Shown: one piece after another, positions 58,201-64,000 of the stretch
Numbering within the stretch: the stretch's first letter is position 1
Layout of the letters: each line of letters starts with the position of its first letter
Source: Haliotis asinina
Taxonomy: Eukaryota > Mollusca > Gastropoda > Lepetellida > Haliotidae
Reading direction: 5' to 3'
Length of the DNA stretch: 64,000 nucleotides
NCBI RefSeq assembly: GCF_037392515.1
Contig: NC_090290.1
Span: 54,882,753 to 54,946,752, forward strand
Translations under genes and position numbers: made by a program
Notes under the pieces: model-generated
What the model saw: only the letters and a program-made list of their open reading frames with translations
Databases searched by the model: none
What the model was told of the DNA's origin: nothing

Positions 58201-61200
58201 CAATGATGACTTTCCTGAAATTGAAAAATGAAACATCGCAGTGAGCAGCTTCCAAACAAAGAACATTTGTCATACATAGAATGTAAACAATTGCTCCATA
58301 CATCCAAAACTGTCACACATGGTCTTGTCTGTGACTGCTGAACTGGTTTTAATCAATAGGATATCTGTACAGAGCGCTTCAAAGGACATAACTCTATGGA
58401 TTCGCTTGAAAAATGTTCAGCTGATAGAGGATGCAATGGTTGACTTAATGCAGGTTAAATAGAGAAGAAACAATTAAAGTTTGACACTGAGTTGACAGAT
58501 GAGAGCATATTTCTTTCGTGATTGGCTGCTGTTTTTTGACCGACAGATGAGATCACGTGGAAGGCATGTGATATTGCTTCTTGACAATGCGGCAAGTCAA
58601 AACTGCAAGAATCTTAACCTGACTAATGTTACTGTCCATTTCTTGCCGCCGAACACAACCGCACACATCCAACCCATGGATGCAGGAATCATACGGCAAA
58701 CACTGACTTCACACCAGGTGAGATCTCACATCGAAGATCTGATTTATCACTTCGAAAATGCCGACGACATCACAAATCTGGAACTGTTATTAAAATTTCA
58801 AGCAGCAAATAATAACTCTGCCGCCTGCCAATAGTCATTAATCAAATACTTTTTCAAGCCAATGTAATTTATGTTATGTTATACACATGGATATTCAGAC
58901 ATCCGAATGATTTGTATATCCGAACAATTCAATAAAAAACTAAGTGTTCGGATAAACGAGGTCTGACTGTATACTACATTTCATGTCAAAGGTTTTAGTC
59001 GTGTCTAGCCATATCTCAAAATAAGCCGAGAGAATAATATGTATATTCAGCTCTCTGCACTGGCAGTACAGTCTTTGGCTTTTCAGTCGAGCTATGACGA
59101 TACATCGTTGTATCGATAATCATGATACTTTATCAGACGATAAATATATCAATACTTTTTTCACATCGTGATACGCATCGCTGACCTTAAAATTGTTAAT
59201 TTTCATTGGAAATTGACCATAATGTGAAAATGCACACTGTTAAGTTCTAATATACGTTCTAATATACAATCTAAAATACGTTCTAATATACGTTCTAATA
59301 GTAAATAAGTAAAGATAGTATATCGTGATGTGTATCGAATCGTATCGTTTCAAGGTATCGTGATATGTATCATATTGTGAATTTTCTGTATCATCACACC
59401 ACTTGTTCATAGACCAACAGAGTCTGCTTCTTCATGGACCAACACTGGCCACATGTTCATAGACCAACAGAGTCCACATGTTCATAGACCAACAGAGTCT
59501 ACATGTTCATAGACCAACAGAGTCCACATGTTCATAGATCAACAGAGTCCACATGTTCATAGACCAACAGAGTCTACATGTTCATAGACCAACAGAGTCT
59601 TCTTGTTCATAGACCAACAGAGTCTTCTTGTTCATAGACCAACAGAGTCTTCTTGTTCATAGACCAACAGAGTCTTCTTGTTCATAGACCAACAGAGTCT
59701 TCTTGTTCATAGACCAACAGAGTCTTCTTGTTCATAGACCAACAGAGTCTTCTTGTTCATAGACCAACAGAGTCTTCTTGTTCATAGACCAACAGAGTCT
59801 GCTTCTTCATGGACCAACACTGGCCACATGTTCATAGACCAACAGAGTCTACATGTTCATAGACCAACAGAGTCCACATGTTCATAGACCAACAGAGTCC
59901 ACATGTTCATAGACCAACAGAGTCCACATGTTCATAGACCAACAGAGTCCACATGTTCATAGACCAACAGAGTCTACATGTTCATAGACCAACAGAGTCC
60001 ACATCTTCATAGACCAACAGAGTCTACTTGTTCACAGACCAATGTGAGAATGAACAGTGACAAGAACTGGTATTCTACATGGTCAAGATATGCAGCATGG
60101 GTGATATACGTCTGGTGTATCATATTACGGATACCATATTACCATATTATGAAAACTGGCTAGCAAGCATTTATTGCCAGCACATCCTTATCACACATGC
60201 CCAGTTCCAGTCAATTACAATTCTGTTATTTTTCCTGCATGGTATTTGACAACAATAAAGAACAACAAAAGAGAATTCTTCATGGCAAAGTAACATAAAA
60301 AACTAACTAATGATAAACTCATGAACCCTATAAAAAAATAAAAATTAGTTGCTGGGATGTTCCATGACCTATAAAAAAAGAAAGTTCAAGTTCATAAGTC
60401 ATTAATTGTTTCATTCTCTATCAATCTACTGTAAAAAAAACCCAGAAATAATAAATAGTCACACAATCGAATATTGGAGGTTACTGTATGATAGAGATAT
60501 ATATGTTTCACAAATGGCATGGCTGTAGGTGAATTTGTAGACCAGACTTGTTCGTAGTTTTGTGAAATAAAAAAATATATACATGGTAAGTAAGATCAAC
60601 ATTCAACTACACAGACGTGCAGAGAAGAAGCAGTACAGAAGGATAAAGTGGGTCAACAACAAGGTATGCTAGCCACAAAAGAAAACTGTGCATTGACAAA
60701 AATATCGACAGTTGATTAGTACGATATAACAATGTCAAAGGTAAATATAAACTTCAATGGAGCGATCATGAGACCATTAGAAGTCGGAAAAATTTCAACT
60801 GAAAAGTCAATCACAATGACACCATGATTTTACAAGCAGGAGAGGGGTCAAACTACCATGTCACAAGCTCAATAACGTGCATGTCCACCACTGGCATTGA
60901 GAACAGCAGTGCATCTACGACACATAGAGCCTATCAAATGTGTAAGGAAGGCTTGTGGGATGTAACCCCAGATACTCTCAAGTTCTGTTGCGAGGTCAGT
61001 GACATTATCTGGCAGATAAGGAAGACGGTGTAGACGTTGATCCATCTTGTTCCAAACATGCTCTATCAGGGAGAGATCCAGTGAATTTGCAGGCCATAGC
61101 AGTAAGTCAAAGATGTGGTGTTGCAAGAAATCCATAGCAGCCCTTGGGCATTGTCCCGTTGGAACGTTCATCCAGGGCCATGACATTGCAGAAAGGGAAT

Positions 61201-63606
61201 TGTTACAGGTCGAAGAATCTGATCCCTGGAGTCCACACCAGTTAACTTGCCCTGAAGAATCACCAAAGGAGTTCTTTGGCATGCTGTTATTCCATTCCAA
61301 ATCATCACAGAACCTCCACCAAAGCAATTCCTCTCCAAGACACAGACCTGTGCACAGCATTCTCCCAAGCGTCTCTAGGCATACAGCACCACAAACTTTA
61401 AAGACACGTCATACCACTATTTTACGTAATTGCAGGTGATTTTATTCAAAAGCACGTTCTTGAAACAATGCCCTATGACGCCAGCATAGCAACAAGGTCG
61501 TCAAGCTCAGCGAGTGTGTATGAGCTCCACTCACTGATGTTTCATCTCTACCAGCCATGTCATTACCGAAACCCAACAATGTTGCGAGTTTCCAGTAGTA
61601 GTTCAAGGGCTGATGCACAATTTTTCGCAAGCACCAGTTTTAAATATTTTTTCTTTTTTGACTAATATGCTCATATTTCTTTGTATCAAGAGGTGCTGAG
61701 GTGTCATATTTTGTGTATTTATACATCTTGTATTTTTCAAATTTAGTAAGAATGACTTACATTGGTCACATTTTGCCATATTCTATTATTGGCAATTTTG
61801 GTCAATTTAAATAATCTAAATATATTTTATATTTTGGTTTCAAACGTAAATATTTGGATCAAATGAATTATAAATGTAAACTAATATACATATATATCTT
61901 TGTAATTCAGTAATTTGCACCATTACACTGAAATTGAGTTTATTCATAATTATTTTTCGAAGCAGTAAGAATGCATTACACTGGACACGTCAGCCATTTT
62001 CGGGCCGGTTCGGTGAACGTGTTATATTTATTAGAATTATTTCAAGGGTTTAAGGTTAGGTTTAGGTCTAGGGTTAGCCTTAGGGTTAGGGACCTGATCC
62101 AATGTAGTAGGTAGATAAATGAGTACCAGTTGTTTTCCTTTTCCATTTCTTTTTTTAATACTTTGTTCACCAAAAAGGATGAAATGTGTTAATTGGAAAA
62201 TTTGAGCTGATGGAAATCAGCCTCGAAACTTGCACTCCAACTTTCACCTCTAGATCTACATAGTCTAACTCACACTCGTGCCGTCATTAGACATGCCCAC
62301 GTCTCACTCACTCCTTAGCACGATCCACATTATCCTTACTGTGTTCCCGACAACACTTTTCTGTCACGAAAGCACACAATGATTTTAATACAAGCACGAC
62401 ATTCATGCATCCACCATGATATCGACGTCTGACGTCTGACGTCAACAACCGTTTTCAGTTTGAACCATATCGGCTCATTCCACATAACATGTTATCATGA
62501 AGATTACGGAATTGTACAATTGTGCCAAATGATATCAGGGCACAAGACACTAGTCTACCTGTAACCTTCGTAATTGTCCGCAACCAATTCGACTCTTTCC
62601 GTTCATCACACAGGACAGTGACGTCTCAGGAATGACTAGCTAAATTTGCACAATGTGCAACAATGTGGATGTAGCTCAGTCGGTTAGCTGTTGGGCTAGC
62701 TATCTAAAGGTTGCGGGTTTGCGTCCGACATGTTCTCACAAACTGGTTGCCTGTCTCAGTGACATGTGACCTACAGCTGAGAACGTCCTCACAAGAAATT
62801 GTGTTGCTGAATTCGAAAGGTGCTCCCATTTTACCACCAAAACAAGGGTTTGCAGACTTGATTTTCACTGTGTACATACGAACTGGTTCAGCCTCTGAAA
62901 ACAACATCTCCCACTGGGGACACATCACTTATGATCCCTGCTGGAGGCTGTGAATGGGCTGAACTCATTGGTGAATAGCTTATTAAGCATCATAATTAAT
63001 TCTGTTACATTTATCTGACAAATGGCAAAGCAATGCTGTAAATATTGTTCAATATAGTAGTAAATGGTGGGTAGTCAGTAGAGACTTTAAAAAAAAGGTT
63101 CCGTGTATTGCTTTAAACGGTTCAGGGCATCAATGCACCCATACCCACTCTTTCAAGACAGGCATTGTTGACGAACTTGTACTACATAAACAGTTGATAC
63201 AATTCAAGGAGAGAGTGCAACACTGTCAGTATCAGCAATGGTACAGCCCATATTTACCGTAAACCATGCTTCTTTACAGCTTACCTTGATCTCGATCAGT
63301 TTCTGTTGATGTGCATTAACATCTACATCCGAGTCACGCACACAATATCCAGCTAATAACATGTCAAACAATTACCTAACAATGCATATTCGTTATTTTT
63401 AAATAGTAAGTTATTTCGGTCTGAACAATGCGTTCGCTCATGTTATAATTCCTGGACCTGCTGTCACTATCGACAGAATGATGGCTATCAACGACGCCTG
63501 TTCCACTAAGAGGAAGAAATTTTACCTGACATCCTTTTTTGTGATGAAATCCAATGACCACAACATGCAAAATAGGACTGTCTTCTGCAACCTTAGAATC
63601 TGCCAT
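34164..63606 (-). CDS. AVL9: AVL9 homologue, late secretory pathway DENN-related protein (908 aa)
   Basis: Fifteen exons on the minus strand sum to 2727 nt with every phase matching. The N-terminus ILHVVVIGFHHKKGCQ, then VEYSYPPLIPG, LALPDGAHNY, DTVFFHLP, TVQKSVCVLSRL, PLYGLIKAKLELITHAYF, FKLLLLERKVLFF and LLSVLSLFP follow the AVL9 DENN-like core in order. The C-terminal part has DDYGFPLAVFTKG, NIRSFVIGATNILF, LTTADLRFADYLV, WEGGDEWIRAQF, DDYGTSFVQAWK, NTERGKKI and VQTGKAVG. AVL9 is linked to traffic from Golgi to plasma membrane and cell polarity. Human AVL9 is about 650 residues; here the excess lies in one 1325-nt central exon of acidic, Ser-rich, probably disordered sequence. One intron uses a GC-AG pair. 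The introns carry most of the window's mobile DNA. Confidence 0.95.
34474..35107 (-). mobile_element. Second copy of the CAGTCTA-type MITE, in AVL9 intron 14
   Basis: 634 bp, same ends (CAGTCTAAATAAACTTAGTC / GACTAAGTTTACATAGACTG) and same interior as 6086-6712 but reversed. Flanking duplications are no longer clear, so it is probably an older insertion. Confidence 0.85.
35365..35500 (-). mobile_element. tRNA-derived SINE
   Basis: GGTTTCACACATTGTGCCAG, TGGGGAATGAACAAGCGAAC and CACTAAGCTACACC match the reversed SINE. In AVL9 intron 14. Confidence 0.6.
35581..35812 (+). mobile_element. Dispersed repeat, GACCAGACAATCCAGTGATC family
   Basis: GTTTGTTTGTTGTCTAACAC, ATATTCCAACAATATGGCAA, GATCAACAGCATGAACATC, GTCGCCTCTTACGACAAGCA. 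The fullest copy in the window; in AVL9 intron 14. Confidence 0.75.
35867..35955 (-). CDS. AVL9: AVL9 exon 14
   Basis: Encodes NLQNTERGKKINAAVVQTGK and YMVQTGKAVG. Acceptor ATTGCAG, donor GTAG|GTACGT. Confidence 0.92.
36086..36472 (-). repeat. 387-bp inverted repeat, right arm
   Basis: Pairs with 33290-33676; I found only one clear mismatch by eye. It lies in AVL9 intron 13. Repeat sequence continues to about 36600 with ACGGACGGACAGACG-type sequence, showing a dispersed family. Confidence 0.93.
37314..37367 (-). CDS. AVL9: AVL9 exon 13
   Basis: A short 54-nt exon encoding HPYQGHLNVADLRVRLS. Acceptor TTTTGCAG, donor CA|GTAAGT. Confidence 0.9.
37415..37600 (+). mobile_element. Dispersed repeat, same family, diverged
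   Basis: TGATGGCAGTTTGTAAATAC, GAGTCTGCATCAGACATACC, ATGAACATCAATTCACGGCA. In AVL9 intron 12. Confidence 0.55.
37648..37832 (+). repeat. Dispersed repeat, direct copy of 878-1065
   Basis: Shares AAGGTCCAAATACTTTTCTG, GAGTTATGGTATCATTTGCA and ATACAATAACAGTAAT; ends in (TAA)n. In AVL9 intron 12. Confidence 0.7.
38046..38232 (+). mobile_element. Dispersed repeat, same family
   Basis: GTTTGTTGTTTTACACTGCA, GTCTGGACCAAACAATCCAG, ATGAGTATCGATCTACAC, ATCAACCAAGTCAGCAGGCC. In AVL9 intron 12. Confidence 0.75.
38306..38420 (-). CDS. AVL9: AVL9 exon 12
   Basis: Encodes TKLLDDYGTSFVQAWKMTH and NFRVWSKTDHTG. Acceptor TTTTTCAG, donor CTGG|GTAAAT, phase 2. Confidence 0.92.
38465..38690 (-). repeat. Third, diverged copy of the inverted-repeat family
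   Basis: Shares GCCAAAAACACTTTATTA, TCAAAAGGCACC, ATTGAACGGTTTC and GTTCTGCTCCGGAA and ends in GGATGG/GACAGACG simple sequence, like the tail at 36500-36600. Confidence 0.65.
39018..39670 (+). repeat. C/T-rich tandem array (TTGCATCCCTCCCTGAATC)
   Basis: Irregular units of about 20-30 bp built on CTTGCATCCCTCCCTGAATC, nearly all pyrimidine apart from the GCA and GAA cores. In AVL9 intron 11; ends about 35 bp from exon 11. Confidence 0.9.
39704..39784 (-). CDS. AVL9: AVL9 exon 11
   Basis: Encodes WEGGDEWIRAQFRLYLQTLL and ASIISD, among the most conserved AVL9 stretches. Donor GATG|GTGAGT. Confidence 0.93.
40050..40122 (+). repeat. (TGAG)n microsatellite
   Basis: Runs of GAGTGAGTGAGTGAG just left of the TTAA element; likely a SINE tail in reverse. 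Confidence 0.8.
40397..42986. mobile_element. TTAA-flanked 2.6-kb element (Kolobok-like, non-autonomous)
   Basis: Perfect 19-bp inverted ends AGGGGCACTGATGCGGAGC (40397-40415) and its complement (42968-42986), each bordered by TTAA (40393-40396, 42987-42990). No transposase ORF. TTAA targets are used by piggyBac and Kolobok; ends starting AGGG fit Kolobok better. In AVL9 intron 10, with a foldback nested inside at 42115-42267. Confidence 0.8.
42115..42267. repeat. Foldback palindrome nested in the TTAA element
   Basis: Arms 42115-42185 and 42196-42267 pair with few mismatches around a 10-nt centre. The outer part of each arm reads CTATTTTTCAGGGCATTATC and the inner part carries AGCCC(T/G)CGGTCTTT. 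Typical of a hairpin MITE. Confidence 0.85.
43640..46080 (-). repeat. 50-bp minisatellite, about 48 copies, in AVL9 intron 10
   Basis: Main unit contains the palindrome GGACTAGTCC and a TCCTCCCTGT ... ACAGGAGGA hairpin. The first seven or so units (43640-43970) are a 49-bp subtype with CCATGGGAGGACAATGATA. Some units lack ACTAGTCCT (GGGGACTTCCCCCTG). Open frames here (e.g. repeated LVLLWGLQGGLVPSTSYLSS) are artefacts. Confidence 0.95.
46306..46444 (-). CDS. AVL9: AVL9 exon 10
   Basis: Encodes IADGKVEIMDKELQRLLHL and TTADLRFADYLVKM through DIYLDGT. Acceptor TTGTTGCAG is present in three tandem copies (46443, 46512, 46580). Confidence 0.93.
46940..47074 (-). CDS. AVL9: AVL9 exon 9
   Basis: 45 codons including HPYLSLQYHDILQDV and NIRSFVIGATNILFKQRRS. 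Donor GAG|GTGAGT. The 3' end plus donor recurs at 46861 and, degraded, at about 46814. Confidence 0.92.
47160..47312 (-). mobile_element. tRNA-derived SINE
   Basis: CAAGAAATGGGCTTCACATT, GAGTCAAACCCAGGTCTTTG and CCTCAACCACTAGGCTAGCC are the reversed body, B-box and A-box. In AVL9 intron 8. Confidence 0.75.
48128..49452 (-). CDS. AVL9: AVL9 exon 8 (large disordered insert)
   Basis: 1325 nt. Starts NMVEFGLDESV and ends DDYGFPLAVFTK, both conserved. Between them are about 400 acidic, Ser-rich residues with short internal repeats around KVHDLSKLHDLSKGHNLSK, many Ser-Pro and Thr-Pro sites, and a basic patch (RAAALKHKLTAAFGNLHIKG). Its acceptor and first 30 nt are duplicated upstream at 49532-49598. 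Confidence 0.92.
50895..50978 (+). mobile_element. Terminal fragment of the CAGTCTA-type MITE
   Basis: Only the last 84 bp remain (CCTAGTAGGTTTTGTTAGAC ... TTTAGACTG), in AVL9 intron 7. Confidence 0.75.
51830..52020 (+). mobile_element. Dispersed repeat, same family
   Basis: GCTTGTTGTTTAATGCCACA, GGCCCAGACAATCCAGTGAT, AGTCGCCTCTTATATCATG. In AVL9 intron 7. Confidence 0.75.
52143..52212 (-). CDS. AVL9: AVL9 exon 7
   Basis: Encodes VLFFGSPVENLSSTLLSVLS and LFP. Donor CCAA|GTAAGT, phase 1. Confidence 0.92.
52636..52715 (-). CDS. AVL9: AVL9 exon 6
   Basis: Encodes GLSARDVVMKFKHK and IVVLFKLLLLERK. Acceptor CTTCCAG, donor AAG|GTAGTT. Confidence 0.92.
52925..53085 (-). mobile_element. tRNA-derived SINE
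   Basis: GAGTGAGTTCAGTTTTGTG tail, AGGGTTTCACACATTGAGAG, GAATCCGGGTCTTTGGTGTG and CAGACTACCCCACTGCCC. In AVL9 intron 5. Confidence 0.75.
53315..53471 (-). CDS. AVL9: AVL9 exon 5 (GC donor)
   Basis: Encodes PLYGLIKAKLELITHAYF through LLDGSQVFL. The only donor that keeps the conserved VFLGLSARD junction is CTAG|GCATGT, a GC-AG intron. The acceptor and first bases of the exon are duplicated at 53508-53565. Confidence 0.9.
54382..54453 (-). CDS. AVL9: AVL9 exon 4
   Basis: 24 codons ending DVTRSTVQKSVCVLSRL. Acceptor TGTGCAG, donor CTG|GTAGGT. Confidence 0.92.
54590..55440 (+). repeat. Degenerate CCATCATATC-TAAGGATCTAACC array, split by a hAT-like MITE
   Basis: Alternating half-units CCCATCCATCATATCCGTAA and GGATCTAACCGACCAACAAT with TATAAGGATCTAAC, combined period about 60 bp. 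In AVL9 intron 3; interrupted at 54868-55215. Confidence 0.8.
54868..55215. mobile_element. hAT-like MITE (348 bp)
   Basis: Ends TGTGTTTCCACCAGA and TCTGGAGGAAACA are imperfect inverted repeats of the common hAT type. The 8-bp flanks CTATAAGG (54860-54867) and CTACAAGG (55216-55223) differ at one base. No coding capacity. Confidence 0.75.
55648..55865 (+). mobile_element. Dispersed repeat, same family
   Basis: GTTTTATGCCACACTCAGCC, GTCTGGACCAGACAATCAAG, GAGCATTGATCTATGCAACT, GTGCCTCTTACAACAAGCAT. In AVL9 intron 3. Confidence 0.75.
56074..56159 (-). CDS. AVL9: AVL9 exon 3
   Basis: Encodes DTVFFHLPSQDGG and TVYCVSCYRQMDAK. Acceptor CTTTCAG, donor AAG|GTAGGC. Confidence 0.92.
57882..58002 (-). 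CDS. AVL9: AVL9 exon 2
   Basis: Encodes VEYSYPPLIPG and LPSLALPDGAHNYVK. Acceptor TCCACAG, donor AAAG|GTAGAT. Two decayed copies of its 3' end and donor lie further down the intron, at about 57320-57450 and 57790-57880. Confidence 0.93.
58497..58971 (+). mobile_element. Tigger/pogo-like element remnant (3' part)
   Basis: The right end reads TGTTCGGATAAACGAGGTCT-GACTG followed by TA, the usual pogo/Tigger terminal type. The 5' end is missing. Confidence 0.75.
58499..58834 (+). pseudogene. Tigger-like DDE transposase fragment
   Basis: Contains RHVILLLDNAASQN, LTNVTVHFLPPNTTAHIQP and MDAGIIR, the hallmark DDE_1 block (second Asp in LLLDNA). Only about 110 residues remain, ending at a stop, with the N-terminal DNA-binding and first catalytic part absent. 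Confidence 0.85.
59405..60045 (+). repeat. 25-bp minisatellite, about 25 copies, in AVL9 intron 1
   Basis: Unit TTCATAGACCAACAGAGTC plus a variable 6-bp joint (CACATG, TACATG or TTCTTG). Joint types come in runs, and a distinctive block with TCTTCATGGACCAACACTGG appears twice (about 59425 and 59792), so part was copied as a larger block. Confidence 0.93.
60869..61378 (-). pseudogene. Second Tc1/mariner transposase remnant
   Basis: Minus-strand frames give NCFGGGSVMIWNGITA, then after a frame change FDLLLWPANSLDLSLIEHVW and NKMDQRLHRLPYLPDNVTDL. These are Tc1 catalytic and C-terminal motifs. It adjoins the composite element at 61379 in AVL9 intron 1. Confidence 0.8.
61379..62830 (+). mobile_element. 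Dispersed composite element, copy 2 (MITE-free)
   Basis: Inverted counterpart of 4845-7011, in AVL9 intron 1. The tRNA-like head reads GATGTAGCTCAGTCGGTTAG with a B-box-like GCGGGTTTGCGTCC at about 62660-62730. The telomere-like tract is reduced to about 62045-62092. The site of the 627-bp MITE is empty here (single ATATTTCTT at 61673-61681). Confidence 0.7.
63526..63606 (-). CDS. AVL9: AVL9 exon 1 (start codon)
   Basis: ATG at 63606, then MADSKVAEDSP and ILHVVVIGFHHKKGCQ, the conserved AVL9 N-terminal strand. Donor CAG|GTAAAA. Confidence 0.93.
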
Positions 63607-64000
63607 ATTTCAGACGCTTCAATTTATAGATTTTCGCAACATTATAGCTAACTTCCACCCCTCTGAACTTGGGGAACGTTGTTGCGAATCGTCTATATAC
63701 ACGACGTCGTGTATATTGTGGTACAATATACACGACTGGATCATTTCCATCCCCTCTTTGCAAGACGCGTTGTGATTGGTAGATTCCTTTAAACTGGTTA
63801 TAGGCCCTTGTACCGCCGGAGGACTAGCGTTACAGTAGGTGTCATCATCCGGACCTTTTAAGGGTTAATTTAAGGCATACTCTTCCCCGTATTTTCCCAC
63901 AAATTATGAATCGCTGTCACTGACAGTTGTTAGAGGAATGCTCATATTGTGTTAATGTTCTGTTAGAATAGTTTGCAAAATCAGTTCCGCGAATACCAAG
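63607..64000 (-). promoter_or_regulatory. AVL9 upstream region (probable promoter)
   Basis: Immediately upstream of the AVL9 start. It holds a CCAAT box on the gene strand (ACCAATCA, plus-strand TGATTGGT at 63773-63780, about 170 nt before the ATG) and a 22-bp perfect palindrome centred at 63705/63706 with a GACGTC core. No TATA box is convincing. Confidence 0.4.
63695..63736. repeat. Three alternating copies of TATACACGAC
   Basis: A perfect palindrome at 63695-63716 overlaps a 13-bp-arm hairpin (63706-63718 with 63724-63736, 5-nt loop). Together they give three copies of TATACACGAC in alternating orientation just upstream of AVL9. Confidence 0.8.

Noticed and set aside
59080..59402. TATCGATA/TATCGTGATA-rich stretch as a possible hAT end
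   Set aside because: Ends with TCATCACACCACTTG, suggestive only; no matching left terminus or target duplication could be fixed.

Overview
This is a eukaryotic, animal nuclear window: AT-rich, with multi-exon genes split by clear GT-AG introns, and packed with minisatellites, SINE-like repeats and small DNA transposons. Several dispersed repeats (a tRNA-derived SINE ending in a (CTCA)n tail, and a second family with the signature GGACCAGACAATCCAGTGAT) resemble repeats I associate with abalone and other marine gastropods. A Haliotis-like mollusc is my best guess, and that guess is inference.

Three protein-coding genes can be rebuilt exon by exon with consistent phases. (1) The 5' end of a minus-strand TPR protein, similar to the Acl4-type ribosomal-protein chaperone: start at 4026, three exons to 274, the rest beyond the left edge. 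(2) A complete coding region for a plus-strand PARP-family ADP-ribosyltransferase: 11 coding exons, 10916-23090, 825 residues. It has an N-terminal ubiquitin-interacting motif, about seven 29-residue repeats each with a basic-Ser site, a PARP catalytic domain with a full H-Y-E triad, and a C-terminal UBA/TAP-C-like tail. (3) A complete minus-strand AVL9 orthologue (DENN-related late secretory pathway protein): 15 exons, 63606 down to 34164, 908 residues, with a greatly enlarged central exon. The PARP and AVL9 genes converge on a gene-poor stretch at about 23.1-34.1 kb.

Layout: 1-4.0 kb TPR gene; 4.8-7.0 kb a dispersed element, present again inverted at 61.4-62.8 kb, with a 627-bp MITE in only one copy; 7-10.9 kb repeats and a possible small ORF; 10.9-23.1 kb PARP gene with five tandem arrays in its introns and a decayed Tc1-like transposon; 23.1-34.1 kb intergenic/UTR; 34.2-63.6 kb AVL9 gene, whose introns hold a 2.4-kb 50-bp minisatellite, a 2.6-kb TTAA-flanked element, MITEs, a Tigger remnant, a Tc1 remnant and a 25-bp array; 63.6-64.0 kb AVL9 upstream region with a three-part palindrome.

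The most striking pattern is that tandem duplications repeatedly span exon-intron junctions. Six junctions in the two complete genes carry extra copies of their own splice site. One (PARP, 17.4-18.4 kb) has grown to about 32 copies of a 31-bp unit that carries CTTCCAG|GTATGT, an acceptor-like and donor-like sequence back to back. In addition, a near-perfect 387-bp inverted repeat flanks the last two AVL9 exons.
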